DNA of 64,000 nucleotides. Origin: SIG603 sp964370775. GTDB lineage: Bacteria; Bacillota; Clostridia; Oscillospirales; Acutalibacteraceae. Positions 58,004-64,000 of the stretch are shown here, piece after piece. Numbering within the stretch: the first letter of the stretch is position 1; every line of letters begins with the position of its first letter. The stretch lies in assembly GCA_964370775.1 (NCBI GenBank), contig CAYJKT010000009.1:1-64000 (forward strand). The letters are read 5' to 3'. The notes under the pieces are model-generated. The model had not been told where the DNA came from, did not search any database, and worked only from the letters and a program-made list of their open reading frames with translations. Made by a program: the position numbers and the translations under genes.

Positions 58004-58621
58004 TTAATAGCAAATTCCAACAGATTTATTAATATATTCATCTTTTCCAACAGCTTCTGATAAGAAGAACGCTAAATCTTCTCGTGATATATTTTTTCCG
58101 CCTTTTGGGACACTGTCATAAGATACTCTAAATTTTTTTGTCATCTCGCCATCAATTAAAGACAATGGTCTCATAATTAAATAATTTAAACCACTATTAA
58201 TAATCGTTTGAGCTGAAATTTTATGGTCAGCAATTGCATTTTTAAAGAAAACATTTATGATTATTTTAGAAATTAAATCTGGCATTTCGTTATGAATACC
58301 AGCAGAACCAATGTAAAAAATTGATTTAACATCTGTTTTTTTCATGGCTTCAACTATGTTAAAAATCATGTCAGACAATGCAGTGGATTTTTTGTTAGAG
58401 TTACCACCAAGGCAAGACACTACTAAATCATGTCCTTTTATTACATCTGTCAATTGTTCTTGTGAAAATAAATCAACTGTTTTGATTACTAGATTATCGT
58501 GCGATAATTTAAGCTTGCTTGAATCTCTAACAATTGCAGTTACAAAATGACCCTGCTGTAACACCAAGTTTAAAAATATTTTTCCTGTTTTGCCATTAGC
58601 ACCGAACAAAATTATATTCAT
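58004..58621 (-). CDS. NAD(P)-binding (NmrA/SDR-like) protein
   Basis: The 205-residue product has the Rossmann start MNIILFGANGKTGKIFLNLVLQ (GxxGxTG) and GHFVTAIVRDSSKL, then a DLVVSCLGG segment and a C-terminal MRPLSLIDGEMTKKF, typical of NAD(P)H-binding atypical short-chain dehydrogenase-like proteins. Catalytic function is uncertain, since no clear YxxxK is visible. AAGGAG lies 8 bases before ATG 58621; the GTG at 58630 overlaps that site. It is transcribed alone. Confidence 0.83.
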   Translation of the reverse strand: MNIILFGANGKTGKIFLNLVLQQGHFVTAIVRDSSKLKLSHDNLVIKTVDLFSQEQLTDVIKGHDLVVSCLGGNSNKKSTALSDMIFNIVEAMKKTDVKSIFYIGSAGIHNEMPDLISKIIINVFFKNAIADHKISAQTIINSGLNYLIMRPLSLIDGEMTKKFRVSYDSVPKGGKNISREDLAFFLSEAVGKDEYINKSVGICY

Positions 58622-58718
58622 ATTGCTCACTCCTTTTATTTATATACTCTTTATATATCTAGTATACACAAAAATATATATTATTTCAAGTGTGAACCAA
58701 TATGCCATGTATTAAAAA

Positions 58719-59102
58719 TCAAATAACCTTAATTTCGCCCTCTAACATGCCTCTAACATAGCATGATTTTGACTCCTCGATATACTTAGCCTTAGTATCT
58801 TCATCAATATCGCCGATAATTTCAACGTTAGTTGTAATAATAGTTACACCCTCTACAGAGCTATCTAAATCAGCTGATATAATAACGTCGTCAAACTCTA
58901 TGCCGTCTTGCTTTAAAGCGTGTCTAAGGTTAACGCTAGTGCATGAAATTAGGCCTGCTAACAGCAATTGGCTAGGTCTAAAATCAATGCCTAATCCACC
59001 TATTTCCTTAGGTTGTCCTGCGTATATTGGACGCACTCCACTATCCTCTGCAACTGTAATCTCGGTTGTATAGTTGTCATCTACCACTCTTGATATAATC
59101 AT
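58719..59102 (-). CDS. OsmC-family protein
   Basis: The 127-residue product fits the OsmC/Ohr family of thiol-dependent peroxidases: SQLLLAGLISCTSVNLRHAL holds the first catalytic Cys and SKSCYVRGMLEGE the second. These proteins reduce organic hydroperoxides in the cytoplasm. AGGAG lies 6 bases before ATG 59102; TTG 3 bases earlier is rejected. It follows the Gfo/Idh/MocA gene by 13 bases in the same direction. Confidence 0.88.
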   Translation of the reverse strand: MIISRVVDDNYTTEITVAEDSGVRPIYAGQPKEIGGLGIDFRPSQLLLAGLISCTSVNLRHALKQDGIEFDDVIISADLDSSVEGVTIITTNVEIIGDIDEDTKAKYIEESKSCYVRGMLEGEIKVI

Positions 59103-59115
59103 CAATATCTCCTTA

Positions 59116-60195
59116 TTATATAGTAGTTAAATTCATAGAAAGCATTTGCGCTTTAACACAAAGTTCAGCAGCTTTCAATGCGTGTTCTTGTGTCATAGCG
59201 TTCTCTGTGCCATTAATGCAATCAAGAATAAGTTGACCAAAATACGGATAACCTACTTGACCACTAACACAAAGTGAATGTTCACCGTTAGCGTCAACCC
59301 AAAACACATGATTTTCTGTGTCGTTTGTAGCAACATTACAGTACTTTCTAAGCTCGATATATCCCTCTGTACCTAAAATGAATGTTCTGCCATCTCCCCA
59401 AGTGCTAAGACCGTCAGGGGTAAACCAGTCTACTCTAAAATAACCAGTAGAACCGTTGTCACCCACCAAAGTGCAATCTCCAAAATCTTCTAACTCTGGG
59501 TATTCTGGGTTGTTATAATTAGCAACTTTTGAGTTAACAATTGTTGCATCTTTTGACCCAGTATAATATAAAAACTGCTCAATTTGGTGACTGCCAATAT
59601 CGCATAAAATTCCACCATATTTCTCTTTCTCGAAAAACCAACTAGGTCTACCTTGCGCATTTAGTCTGTGAGGACCAAGTCCTAGAACTTGGACAACCTT
59701 ACCGATTGCACCTTTTTCTATAAGTTCACCTGCAAATACAGCAGCCTCTGAATGTATACGTTCACTATAGCTAACAGCATATTTTTTGCCAGTTTCTGCT
59801 ATAGTATTTTTTACTTCTGCCAGTTGTTCTAAAGTAGTTAGAGGTGCTTTATCAGTAAAATAATGCTTACCACTTTTCATAACTCTAATTCCAAGAGGTG
59901 CTCTGTCACAAGTAACACATGCAGCAGCAATTAGACTAACTTCATCATCGCTTAAAACTGTCTCTTCGCTATCAGCTATTTGAACTGTAGGAAACTTGTT
60001 TTTAAAGTTTTCAGCTTTTTTGGAGTCTGGGTCATACACCCATTTCAAAGTGGCACCAGCATCAATTAAACCTTGTGTCATGCCAAAAATATGTCCGTGG
60101 TCTAGCCCTATAACAGATATAATAAATTCTCCGTTTTTAACCACAGGGTTCGGTTTACCTTGTGGTGCATAATTCATACCGTCTTTTTGTCCCAT
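59116..60195 (-). CDS. Gfo/Idh/MocA family oxidoreductase
   Basis: The 359-residue product has the Rossmann start FIISVIGLDHGHIFGMTQGLIDAGA (short: ISVIGLDHGHIFGM), the motif TDKAPLTTLEQL (a DK instead of EK in the usual catalytic EKP) and the C-terminal GGILCDIGSHQIEQFL. An N-terminal extension (MGQKDGMNYAPQGKPNP) is present. The family oxidises or rearranges sugars and inositols with NAD(P); the substrate is unknown. It is a distant relative of the 322-residue enzyme at about 6.8 kb, with different length. The OsmC gene follows it closely. Confidence 0.85.
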   Translation of the reverse strand: MGQKDGMNYAPQGKPNPVVKNGEFIISVIGLDHGHIFGMTQGLIDAGATLKWVYDPDSKKAENFKNKFPTVQIADSEETVLSDDEVSLIAAACVTCDRAPLGIRVMKSGKHYFTDKAPLTTLEQLAEVKNTIAETGKKYAVSYSERIHSEAAVFAGELIEKGAIGKVVQVLGLGPHRLNAQGRPSWFFEKEKYGGILCDIGSHQIEQFLYYTGSKDATIVNSKVANYNNPEYPELEDFGDCTLVGDNGSTGYFRVDWFTPDGLSTWGDGRTFILGTEGYIELRKYCNVATNDTENHVFWVDANGEHSLCVSGQVGYPYFGQLILDCINGTENAMTQEHALKAAELCVKAQMLSMNLTTI

Positions 60196-60381
60196 AATAA
60201 CTCTCCTAACAAATTTATATGTTTATTATAAATAAGATAAATTAAAAAGAAATGAATAATATTCGCAAATTTCTTAAATATACATTGCATAAATTGCACA
60301 TTAATTTATTATTTATTTGAACCATTAAGTTACATATTATGAGATAATTAGTTAAGAAATAATGAATTAACAGAAAATAAG

Positions 60382-60410
60382 TTGATTTTTAATAACTAGT
60401 GATGTATACT
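60382..60410 (+). promoter_or_regulatory. Promoter of the REC-GGDEF gene
   Basis: TTGATT (60382-60387) and TATACT (60405-60410) are separated by 17 bases, about 50 bases before the ATG. The rest of the 264-base interval has no visible gene. Confidence 0.65.
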
Positions 60411-60459
60411 AAAATAAAGCGTTTGTAAAGAATTGTTTGTTTATGGTACGGTGAATAAA

Positions 60460-61359
60460 ATGAATAAAATTTTGGTAGTAGATGATTCTAAATTCATGAC
60501 CTCTCTTTTAAGAAATATCTTAAAAAATGAATACGAGGTTCATTTAGTTCACAGTGGTGAAGAAGCTTTAAAAATTGTTGCAAATTTACAGCCTGAACTT
60601 ATTTTGTTAGATATTGAAATGCAAGGTATATCAGGACTTGATACGATTAAAGCTTTAAAAAATATCAATAGCGTAATGGCGATACCAGTTATGTTTTTAA
60701 CAGGAATTTATGATAGTGAAACCGAAGAAGAAGCATTTAGACTTGGTGCAGTTGATTATATGCAAAAACCCGTTAAAGAGAATGTGTTACGTATTCGAGT
60801 AAAAAATCAGGTTGATTTGTATATGTATAAAAAGACAGTTGAAGCACAACTTAGAACAGATGCTTTGACAGGTATTTATAATGTTAGATATTTTAATGAG
60901 AAATATCAGTCACTGGTTAAGGAATGTAAGTCTAAGAATATGCCTTTAACTATGGCTTTGATAGATATTGACTTTTTTAAGCGAGTTAACGATACTTATG
61001 GTCACATGATAGGTGATAGGGTTCTTGTTGAAGTTGCAGCTATATTAAAAAAGGAGCTAGGCAAAGTTAACGGGACTGTGTTTAGAGTTGGAGGAGAAGA
61101 ACTTGCGTTCTTTATAACTTCTTTTTCAAAACAAGATTCGATTATTGTAGCAAACTTAGCAAGAGAAGCAGTTTTGCTGGCTCAAATAGCAAACGAAAAT
61201 TCTGATGTATGTAAGTTTTTAACAGTTAGCATAGGCGGAGTGACTGTTACAGATTTTGAAGATATGACAAGAGAAAAACTCTTTAAATTAGCTGACGAAC
61301 AACTATATAAAAGCAAATCTAATGGAAGAAACCAAGCAAATTGGTCGGATTATAAATAA
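60460..61359 (+). CDS. REC-GGDEF response regulator, probable diguanylate cyclase
   Basis: The 299-residue product couples a receiver domain (about 3-118: VVDDSKFM, phosphoacceptor Asp51 in ILLDIEMQGI, Lys103 in MQKPVKEN) to a GGDEF domain (about 130-297). The catalytic loop reads GGEEL (211-215) instead of GGDEF and the metal ligands are in ALIDIDFFKRVNDTYGH. No RxxD inhibitory site is visible upstream of the loop, so feedback control by c-di-GMP may be lacking. It should make c-di-GMP when phosphorylated by an unidentified kinase. ATG 60460 has only a weak GGTG site; a TTG start further upstream is less likely. Confidence 0.9.
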   Translation: MNKILVVDDSKFMTSLLRNILKNEYEVHLVHSGEEALKIVANLQPELILLDIEMQGISGLDTIKALKNINSVMAIPVMFLTGIYDSETEEEAFRLGAVDYMQKPVKENVLRIRVKNQVDLYMYKKTVEAQLRTDALTGIYNVRYFNEKYQSLVKECKSKNMPLTMALIDIDFFKRVNDTYGHMIGDRVLVEVAAILKKELGKVNGTVFRVGGEELAFFITSFSKQDSIIVANLAREAVLLAQIANENSDVCKFLTVSIGGVTVTDFEDMTREKLFKLADEQLYKSKSNGRNQANWSDYK

Positions 61360-61364
61360 AAATT

Positions 61365-61395
61365 AATAAGAGGCTAATATGTCTCTTATTTTTTT
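61365..61395 (+). terminator. Terminator after the REC-GGDEF gene
   Basis: An 8-bp stem (AATAAGAG / CTCTTATT) with a 10-base loop is followed by TTTTT, 5 bases after the stop. Confidence 0.82.
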
Positions 61396-61425
61396 ATAAA
61401 AAATTAAAAGTGTTGGAGGTATTAT

Positions 61426-62820
61426 ATGAAAAAACCAAATATTGTGTTTATTCTAATTGATGACATGGGTTACAGGGACTTAGGAGCTAGCGGAAGCACG
61501 TTTTATGAAACACCGATTATCGATAAACTTTGCGCTGAGGGTGCTATTTTTAATAATGCTTATGCATCATGCCCAGTGTGTTCACCTAGCAGAGTTAGCT
61601 ATCTAACTGGACGATACCCTGCAAGAGTAGGCATTACAGACTGGATAGATTTTAACGGATTTTCTCATCCATTAAAAGGAAAATTGATTGATGCACCATA
61701 TATAAAAGAGTTACCAGTTGGCTCAAAAACTGTGTCTATGGCATTCAAAGAGAATGGTTATTCCACATGGCATGTTGGCAAATGGCACATGGGTGGGGGA
61801 GAGCACTTACCTGAAAATTTTGGTTTTGATGTCAATATTGGAGGCTGTGAGTGGGGTTCACCACAAAAAGGATATTTTAGCCCATATCACATTAAAACTT
61901 TAGAGGATAAAGTAGACGGCGAATATCTAACAGATAGATTAACTGATGAAGCTATAAATCTTATAAAAAATCAAGATGATAAACCGTTTTATCTAAGCTT
62001 GTGTCACTATACTGTACATACTCCTGTACAGGCAAAACAAGATGACATAAACTACTTTATAGAGAAAGCAAAGAGACAAAAACTAGATACAATCGACCCA
62101 TTAGTAGAGGGTGAAGAGTTCCATACAGAAGATAAAAAAGGCAAAAGAGTTACAAGAAGAATTATTCAGTCTAACCCTGTGTATGCAGCAATGATAAAAA
62201 ATCTTGATGATAATATTGGTAGACTATTAGATACGCTAAAAGAAACAGGAAAAGCGGATGATACAGTAATCGTTTTCACATCTGATAACGGTGGACTTTC
62301 TTCTGCTGAGACTTCTCCAACTTGTAACTTGCCAGCAAGAGAGGGCAAAGGCTGGGTGTATGACGGTGGTGTGCGTGTGCCGATGTTTGTGTGGTACCCA
62401 AAAGAAGTTAAGCAAGGTATGGTTACAGGCGCACAAGTTACATCAACTGATATTTATCCAACACTTTTAGAAATGGCTGGTTTAGATTTACGACCAGAAG
62501 AACACGTTGACGGCAGAAGCTTTAAACCTACTTTATTAGGCGAAAAACAAGAGCCAAGACCACTGTTTTGGCATTATCCACACTATGGTAACCAAGGAGG
62601 CACACCAGGTTCTAGCGTAGTATTTGGAGATTACAAATTGATAGAGTTTTTTGAAGATAACCGAACAGAGTTATATAATATTGGTAGTGATATTGGCGAG
62701 ATTAAAGAGATAAGTAAACAAGAGCCTGAGAAAACAGCTAAGCTATATAAAATGCTAAAAGACTGGCAAGATGATGTTTGTGCGGTGTTCCCTCAAGTTA
62801 ATAAGGAGTATGCAGATTGA
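61426..62820 (+). CDS. Type I sulfatase (N-acetylgalactosamine-sulfatase-like)
   Basis: Sulfatases remove sulfate esters from carbohydrates and other compounds. The 464-residue product starts KKPNIVFILIDDMGYRDLG with the metal Asp pair, has the formylglycine motif CSPSR (Cys52) in PVCSPSRVSYLTGRYP, and VGKWHMGG, TVHTPV and VFTSDNGG later. Activity depends on a formylglycine-generating enzyme not seen here. There is no signal peptide, so it is cytoplasmic, which is unusual for enzymes acting on polymers. GGAGG precedes the ATG. The next gene starts inside its stop codon. Confidence 0.93.
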   Translation: MKKPNIVFILIDDMGYRDLGASGSTFYETPIIDKLCAEGAIFNNAYASCPVCSPSRVSYLTGRYPARVGITDWIDFNGFSHPLKGKLIDAPYIKELPVGSKTVSMAFKENGYSTWHVGKWHMGGGEHLPENFGFDVNIGGCEWGSPQKGYFSPYHIKTLEDKVDGEYLTDRLTDEAINLIKNQDDKPFYLSLCHYTVHTPVQAKQDDINYFIEKAKRQKLDTIDPLVEGEEFHTEDKKGKRVTRRIIQSNPVYAAMIKNLDDNIGRLLDTLKETGKADDTVIVFTSDNGGLSSAETSPTCNLPAREGKGWVYDGGVRVPMFVWYPKEVKQGMVTGAQVTSTDIYPTLLEMAGLDLRPEEHVDGRSFKPTLLGEKQEPRPLFWHYPHYGNQGGTPGSSVVFGDYKLIEFFEDNRTELYNIGSDIGEIKEISKQEPEKTAKLYKMLKDWQDDVCAVFPQVNKEYAD

Positions 62821-63341
62821 TAACAAAAAGTGGATTAGACATAATTTTTAGAGAAGCTGAAAAAAGTGACGCTCAAAACTTGATTGATTATATGAACACA
62901 GTTGGTGGAGAGAGTGATAACTTAACTTTTGGAGCTGGTGGGCTTACAATGACAGTAGAACAAGAGGTAGAATTTATTGACGCAGCTAGAGAAAACAAAT
63001 TTTCCTCTATGATTATAGGTTTAATAGATGATGAAATTACTAGCGTAGGCTTTGTTAATAGTCAGCCTAAAGAGAGATTTAAGCACATTGCACACCTTGC
63101 GATTTCTGTTAAGAAAAAGTACTGGAACGACGGAGTAGCTACTTTACTTATGGCTGAACTCATTAACTTTGCTAAAACCAACGGACAAACAGAGATTTTA
63201 CATTTAGGTGTTAAAGCTGAAAACACTCATGCTATTAAGCTTTACAAAAAGTTTGGCTTTGAGGAAAGTGGATATCACAAAAACTTCTTTAAAATTAACG
63301 GAGAATACTTTGACGAAATATTAATGGATTTACACTTATGA
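62817..63341 (+). CDS. GNAT-family N-acetyltransferase
   Basis: The 174-residue product is a RimI/PhnO-like GNAT: IIFREAEKSDAQNLIDYMN, HLAISVKKKYWNDGVATLLM and NTHAIKLYKKFGFEESGYH. The acceptor is unknown. TTG at 62817 is the likely start, with AAGGAG 8 bases upstream, overlapping the sulfatase stop codon (TTGA), so the two are translationally coupled. It may act on the same sugar derivative as the sulfatase, which is inference. Confidence 0.85.
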   Translation: MITKSGLDIIFREAEKSDAQNLIDYMNTVGGESDNLTFGAGGLTMTVEQEVEFIDAARENKFSSMIIGLIDDEITSVGFVNSQPKERFKHIAHLAISVKKKYWNDGVATLLMAELINFAKTNGQTEILHLGVKAENTHAIKLYKKFGFEESGYHKNFFKINGEYFDEILMDLHL

Positions 63342-63347
63342 TTTATT

Positions 63348-63374
63348 AAGAGGCTACAATTTGTGGCCTCTTTT
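63348..63374 (+). terminator. Terminator after the sulfatase-GNAT pair
   Basis: A 10-bp stem with one G-T pair (AAGAGGCTAC / GTGGCCTCTT) is followed by TTA, 6 bases after the stop. Confidence 0.72.
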
Positions 63375-63376
63375 AC

Positions 63377-63405
63377 TTGTAAAAAAAACATAAACATGAT
63401 AAAAT
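63377..63405 (+). promoter_or_regulatory. Promoter of the asparagine-synthase-like gene
   Basis: TTGTAA (63377-63382) and TAAAAT (63400-63405) are 17 bases apart, 28 bases before the ATG. Confidence 0.55.
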
Positions 63406-63432
63406 AATAAAAAAAGTATAAAGAGGTGCATT

Positions 63433-64000
63433 ATGTCTGCAATTTGGGGATGTGTTGATTTTTCTAAAAAGCCAATAGAAAATGATATAGGAACTAACAT
63501 GGAAAAAGCATTTCATAGATTTAAGTTTGATGGTTTTTCTACAATAAATGAAGCTAACGTAACCGTAGGTTGCGCTATGCAAAATGTAAAAGTATGGTCA
63601 AAAAATGACAAACTACCATTTTACGACAAAGAAAATGGCAATATATTTACAGCTGACTGCGTAATTGACAACAGAACAGAGCTTATAGAACAGCTTTGCG
63701 CTGGCAGAAAAGATATACCTGACGGCGAGCTTATGTATTTAGCCTACCTAAAATGGGGTGCTGATATGCCGAAAAAGATTTATGGTGCGTACTCGTATGC
63801 AATATATAATATTGATAGCAATAAGCTGATTTTAGGTGTTGATCATACTACAAGCAGACTGCTATATTATAGAAGAGTAGGTTCAAAAGTATATTTTTCA
63901 TCCAGAATGGAAGGTATATATAATGTAACGGACAAAAAGATAAATGAAGTATATATAGGCTTGTTTTTAGCAATGAAGCCATATACTATATTGACAAACC
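63433..64000 (+). CDS. Asparagine synthase-like protein lacking the glutaminase Cys (3' partial)
   Basis: An open frame runs from ATG 63433 (AGAGGTG 6 bases upstream) to the window end, 189 codons without a stop. The translation resembles the N-terminal amidotransferase-like domain of asparagine synthetases: MSAIWGCVDFSKKPI, then DCVIDNRTELIEQLC, ELMYLAYLKWG and IYGAYSYAIYNIDSNKL, VDHTTSRLLYYRRVG. Residue 2, normally the catalytic Cys, is Ser, and the RGPD and NGEIYN motifs are missing, so it should not use glutamine. Such degenerate forms occur in lasso-peptide cyclases and other ATP-dependent amide synthetases. The synthetase domain lies beyond the window, so the class is not settled. Confidence 0.8.
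   Translation, partial: MSAIWGCVDFSKKPIENDIGTNMEKAFHRFKFDGFSTINEANVTVGCAMQNVKVWSKNDKLPFYDKENGNIFTADCVIDNRTELIEQLCAGRKDIPDGELMYLAYLKWGADMPKKIYGAYSYAIYNIDSNKLILGVDHTTSRLLYYRRVGSKVYFSSRMEGIYNVTDKKINEVYIGLFLAMKPYTILTN

Noticed and set aside
63373..63582. 69-codon minus-strand frame at the right edge
   Set aside because: It is antisense to the asparagine-synthase-like gene, which has a promoter, ribosome binding site and recognisable domain sequence.
1..64000. tRNA, rRNA, phage or insertion-sequence genes
   Set aside because: No cloverleaf-like sequence with a GTTCGAATC arm, rRNA sequence, integrase or transposase reading frame was seen on reading both strands.

Overview
The window is AT-rich DNA from a low-GC Gram-positive bacterium, most likely a member of the Clostridia (Lachnospirales-like; the exact genus cannot be read from the sequence). 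Reasons: a Firmicutes-type dcw cluster with a PASTA-bearing class B PBP and DivIB, HPr with both His15 and Ser46, strong AGGAGG-type ribosome binding sites with frequent GTG/TTG starts, sigma-A promoters, lipoproteins with SxE/T-rich linkers, and PadR/DUF1700/DUF4097 and ArsR operons. A run of ten Ns at 430-439 shows it is a scaffolded draft assembly; the conserved family sequence says about 153 bases are really missing there.

Layout. 1-2 kb: end of pyruvate phosphate dikinase (ppdK), phoU, and a palindromic MITE-like element. 2-7.7 kb (minus strand): ftsH-yugP behind a promoter bracketed by two similar dyads, then a zinc-ribbon membrane protein, a Gfo/Idh/MocA oxidoreductase and an AI-2E-type permease. 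7.9-13.2 kb (plus): rimM-trmD, HPr, uvrC-rsmD-coaD and a coiled-coil protein. 13.5-25 kb: the division/cell-wall (dcw) cluster mraZ-rsmH-ftsL-spoVD/pbp-mraY-ftsW-murG-murA-divIB-ftsZ, which lacks the Mur ligases normally interspersed in it. 25-27.6 kb: VOC protein, an orphan fumarase-type beta subunit, a CDF metal transporter and a GNAT. 27.6-36 kb (mostly minus): alpha/beta hydrolase, double GNAT, prmA, divergent SpoVB/MurJ-like flippase, then glycerate kinase, an arylsulfotransferase-like lipoprotein and an unknown membrane protein. 36-39.5 kb: ilvC, a DUF815 ATPase and a degenerate BceS/GraS-like histidine kinase. 39.5-43.5 kb (minus): VanY-like peptidase, a lipoprotein and a large wall-binding-repeat protein with a transglutaminase-like domain. 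43.8-50.7 kb: WYL regulator, thioesterase, MATE exporter, GNAT, galT, EctB-like aminotransferase, AIM24-family protein. 50.9-56.5 kb: PadR-DUF1700-DUF4097 operon, Eis-like acetyltransferase, TIM-barrel isomerase, and an ArsR zinc-type sensor with a permease carrying seven Cys-rich repeats. 56.5-60.2 kb (minus): a decayed gene, GtrA, CYTH, NAD(P)-binding protein, OsmC, Gfo/Idh/MocA. 60.4-64 kb: REC-GGDEF protein, sulfatase, GNAT, and the start of an asparagine-synthase-like gene that has Ser instead of the catalytic Cys2 and runs off the window.

The points most worth following up are: the truncated asparagine-synthase-like gene at the right edge (a candidate lasso-peptide-type cyclase or another non-glutaminase ATP-dependent amide synthetase); the ArsR regulator with an exact CzrA-type alpha-5 metal-site spacing next to a permease with a Cys/His repeat array; the pseudokinase next to the DUF815 ATPase; the operator-flanked ftsH and EctB promoters; and the decayed gene behind gtrA. 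Most other genes are ordinary housekeeping genes. No tRNA, rRNA, CRISPR array, insertion sequence or phage genes were seen.
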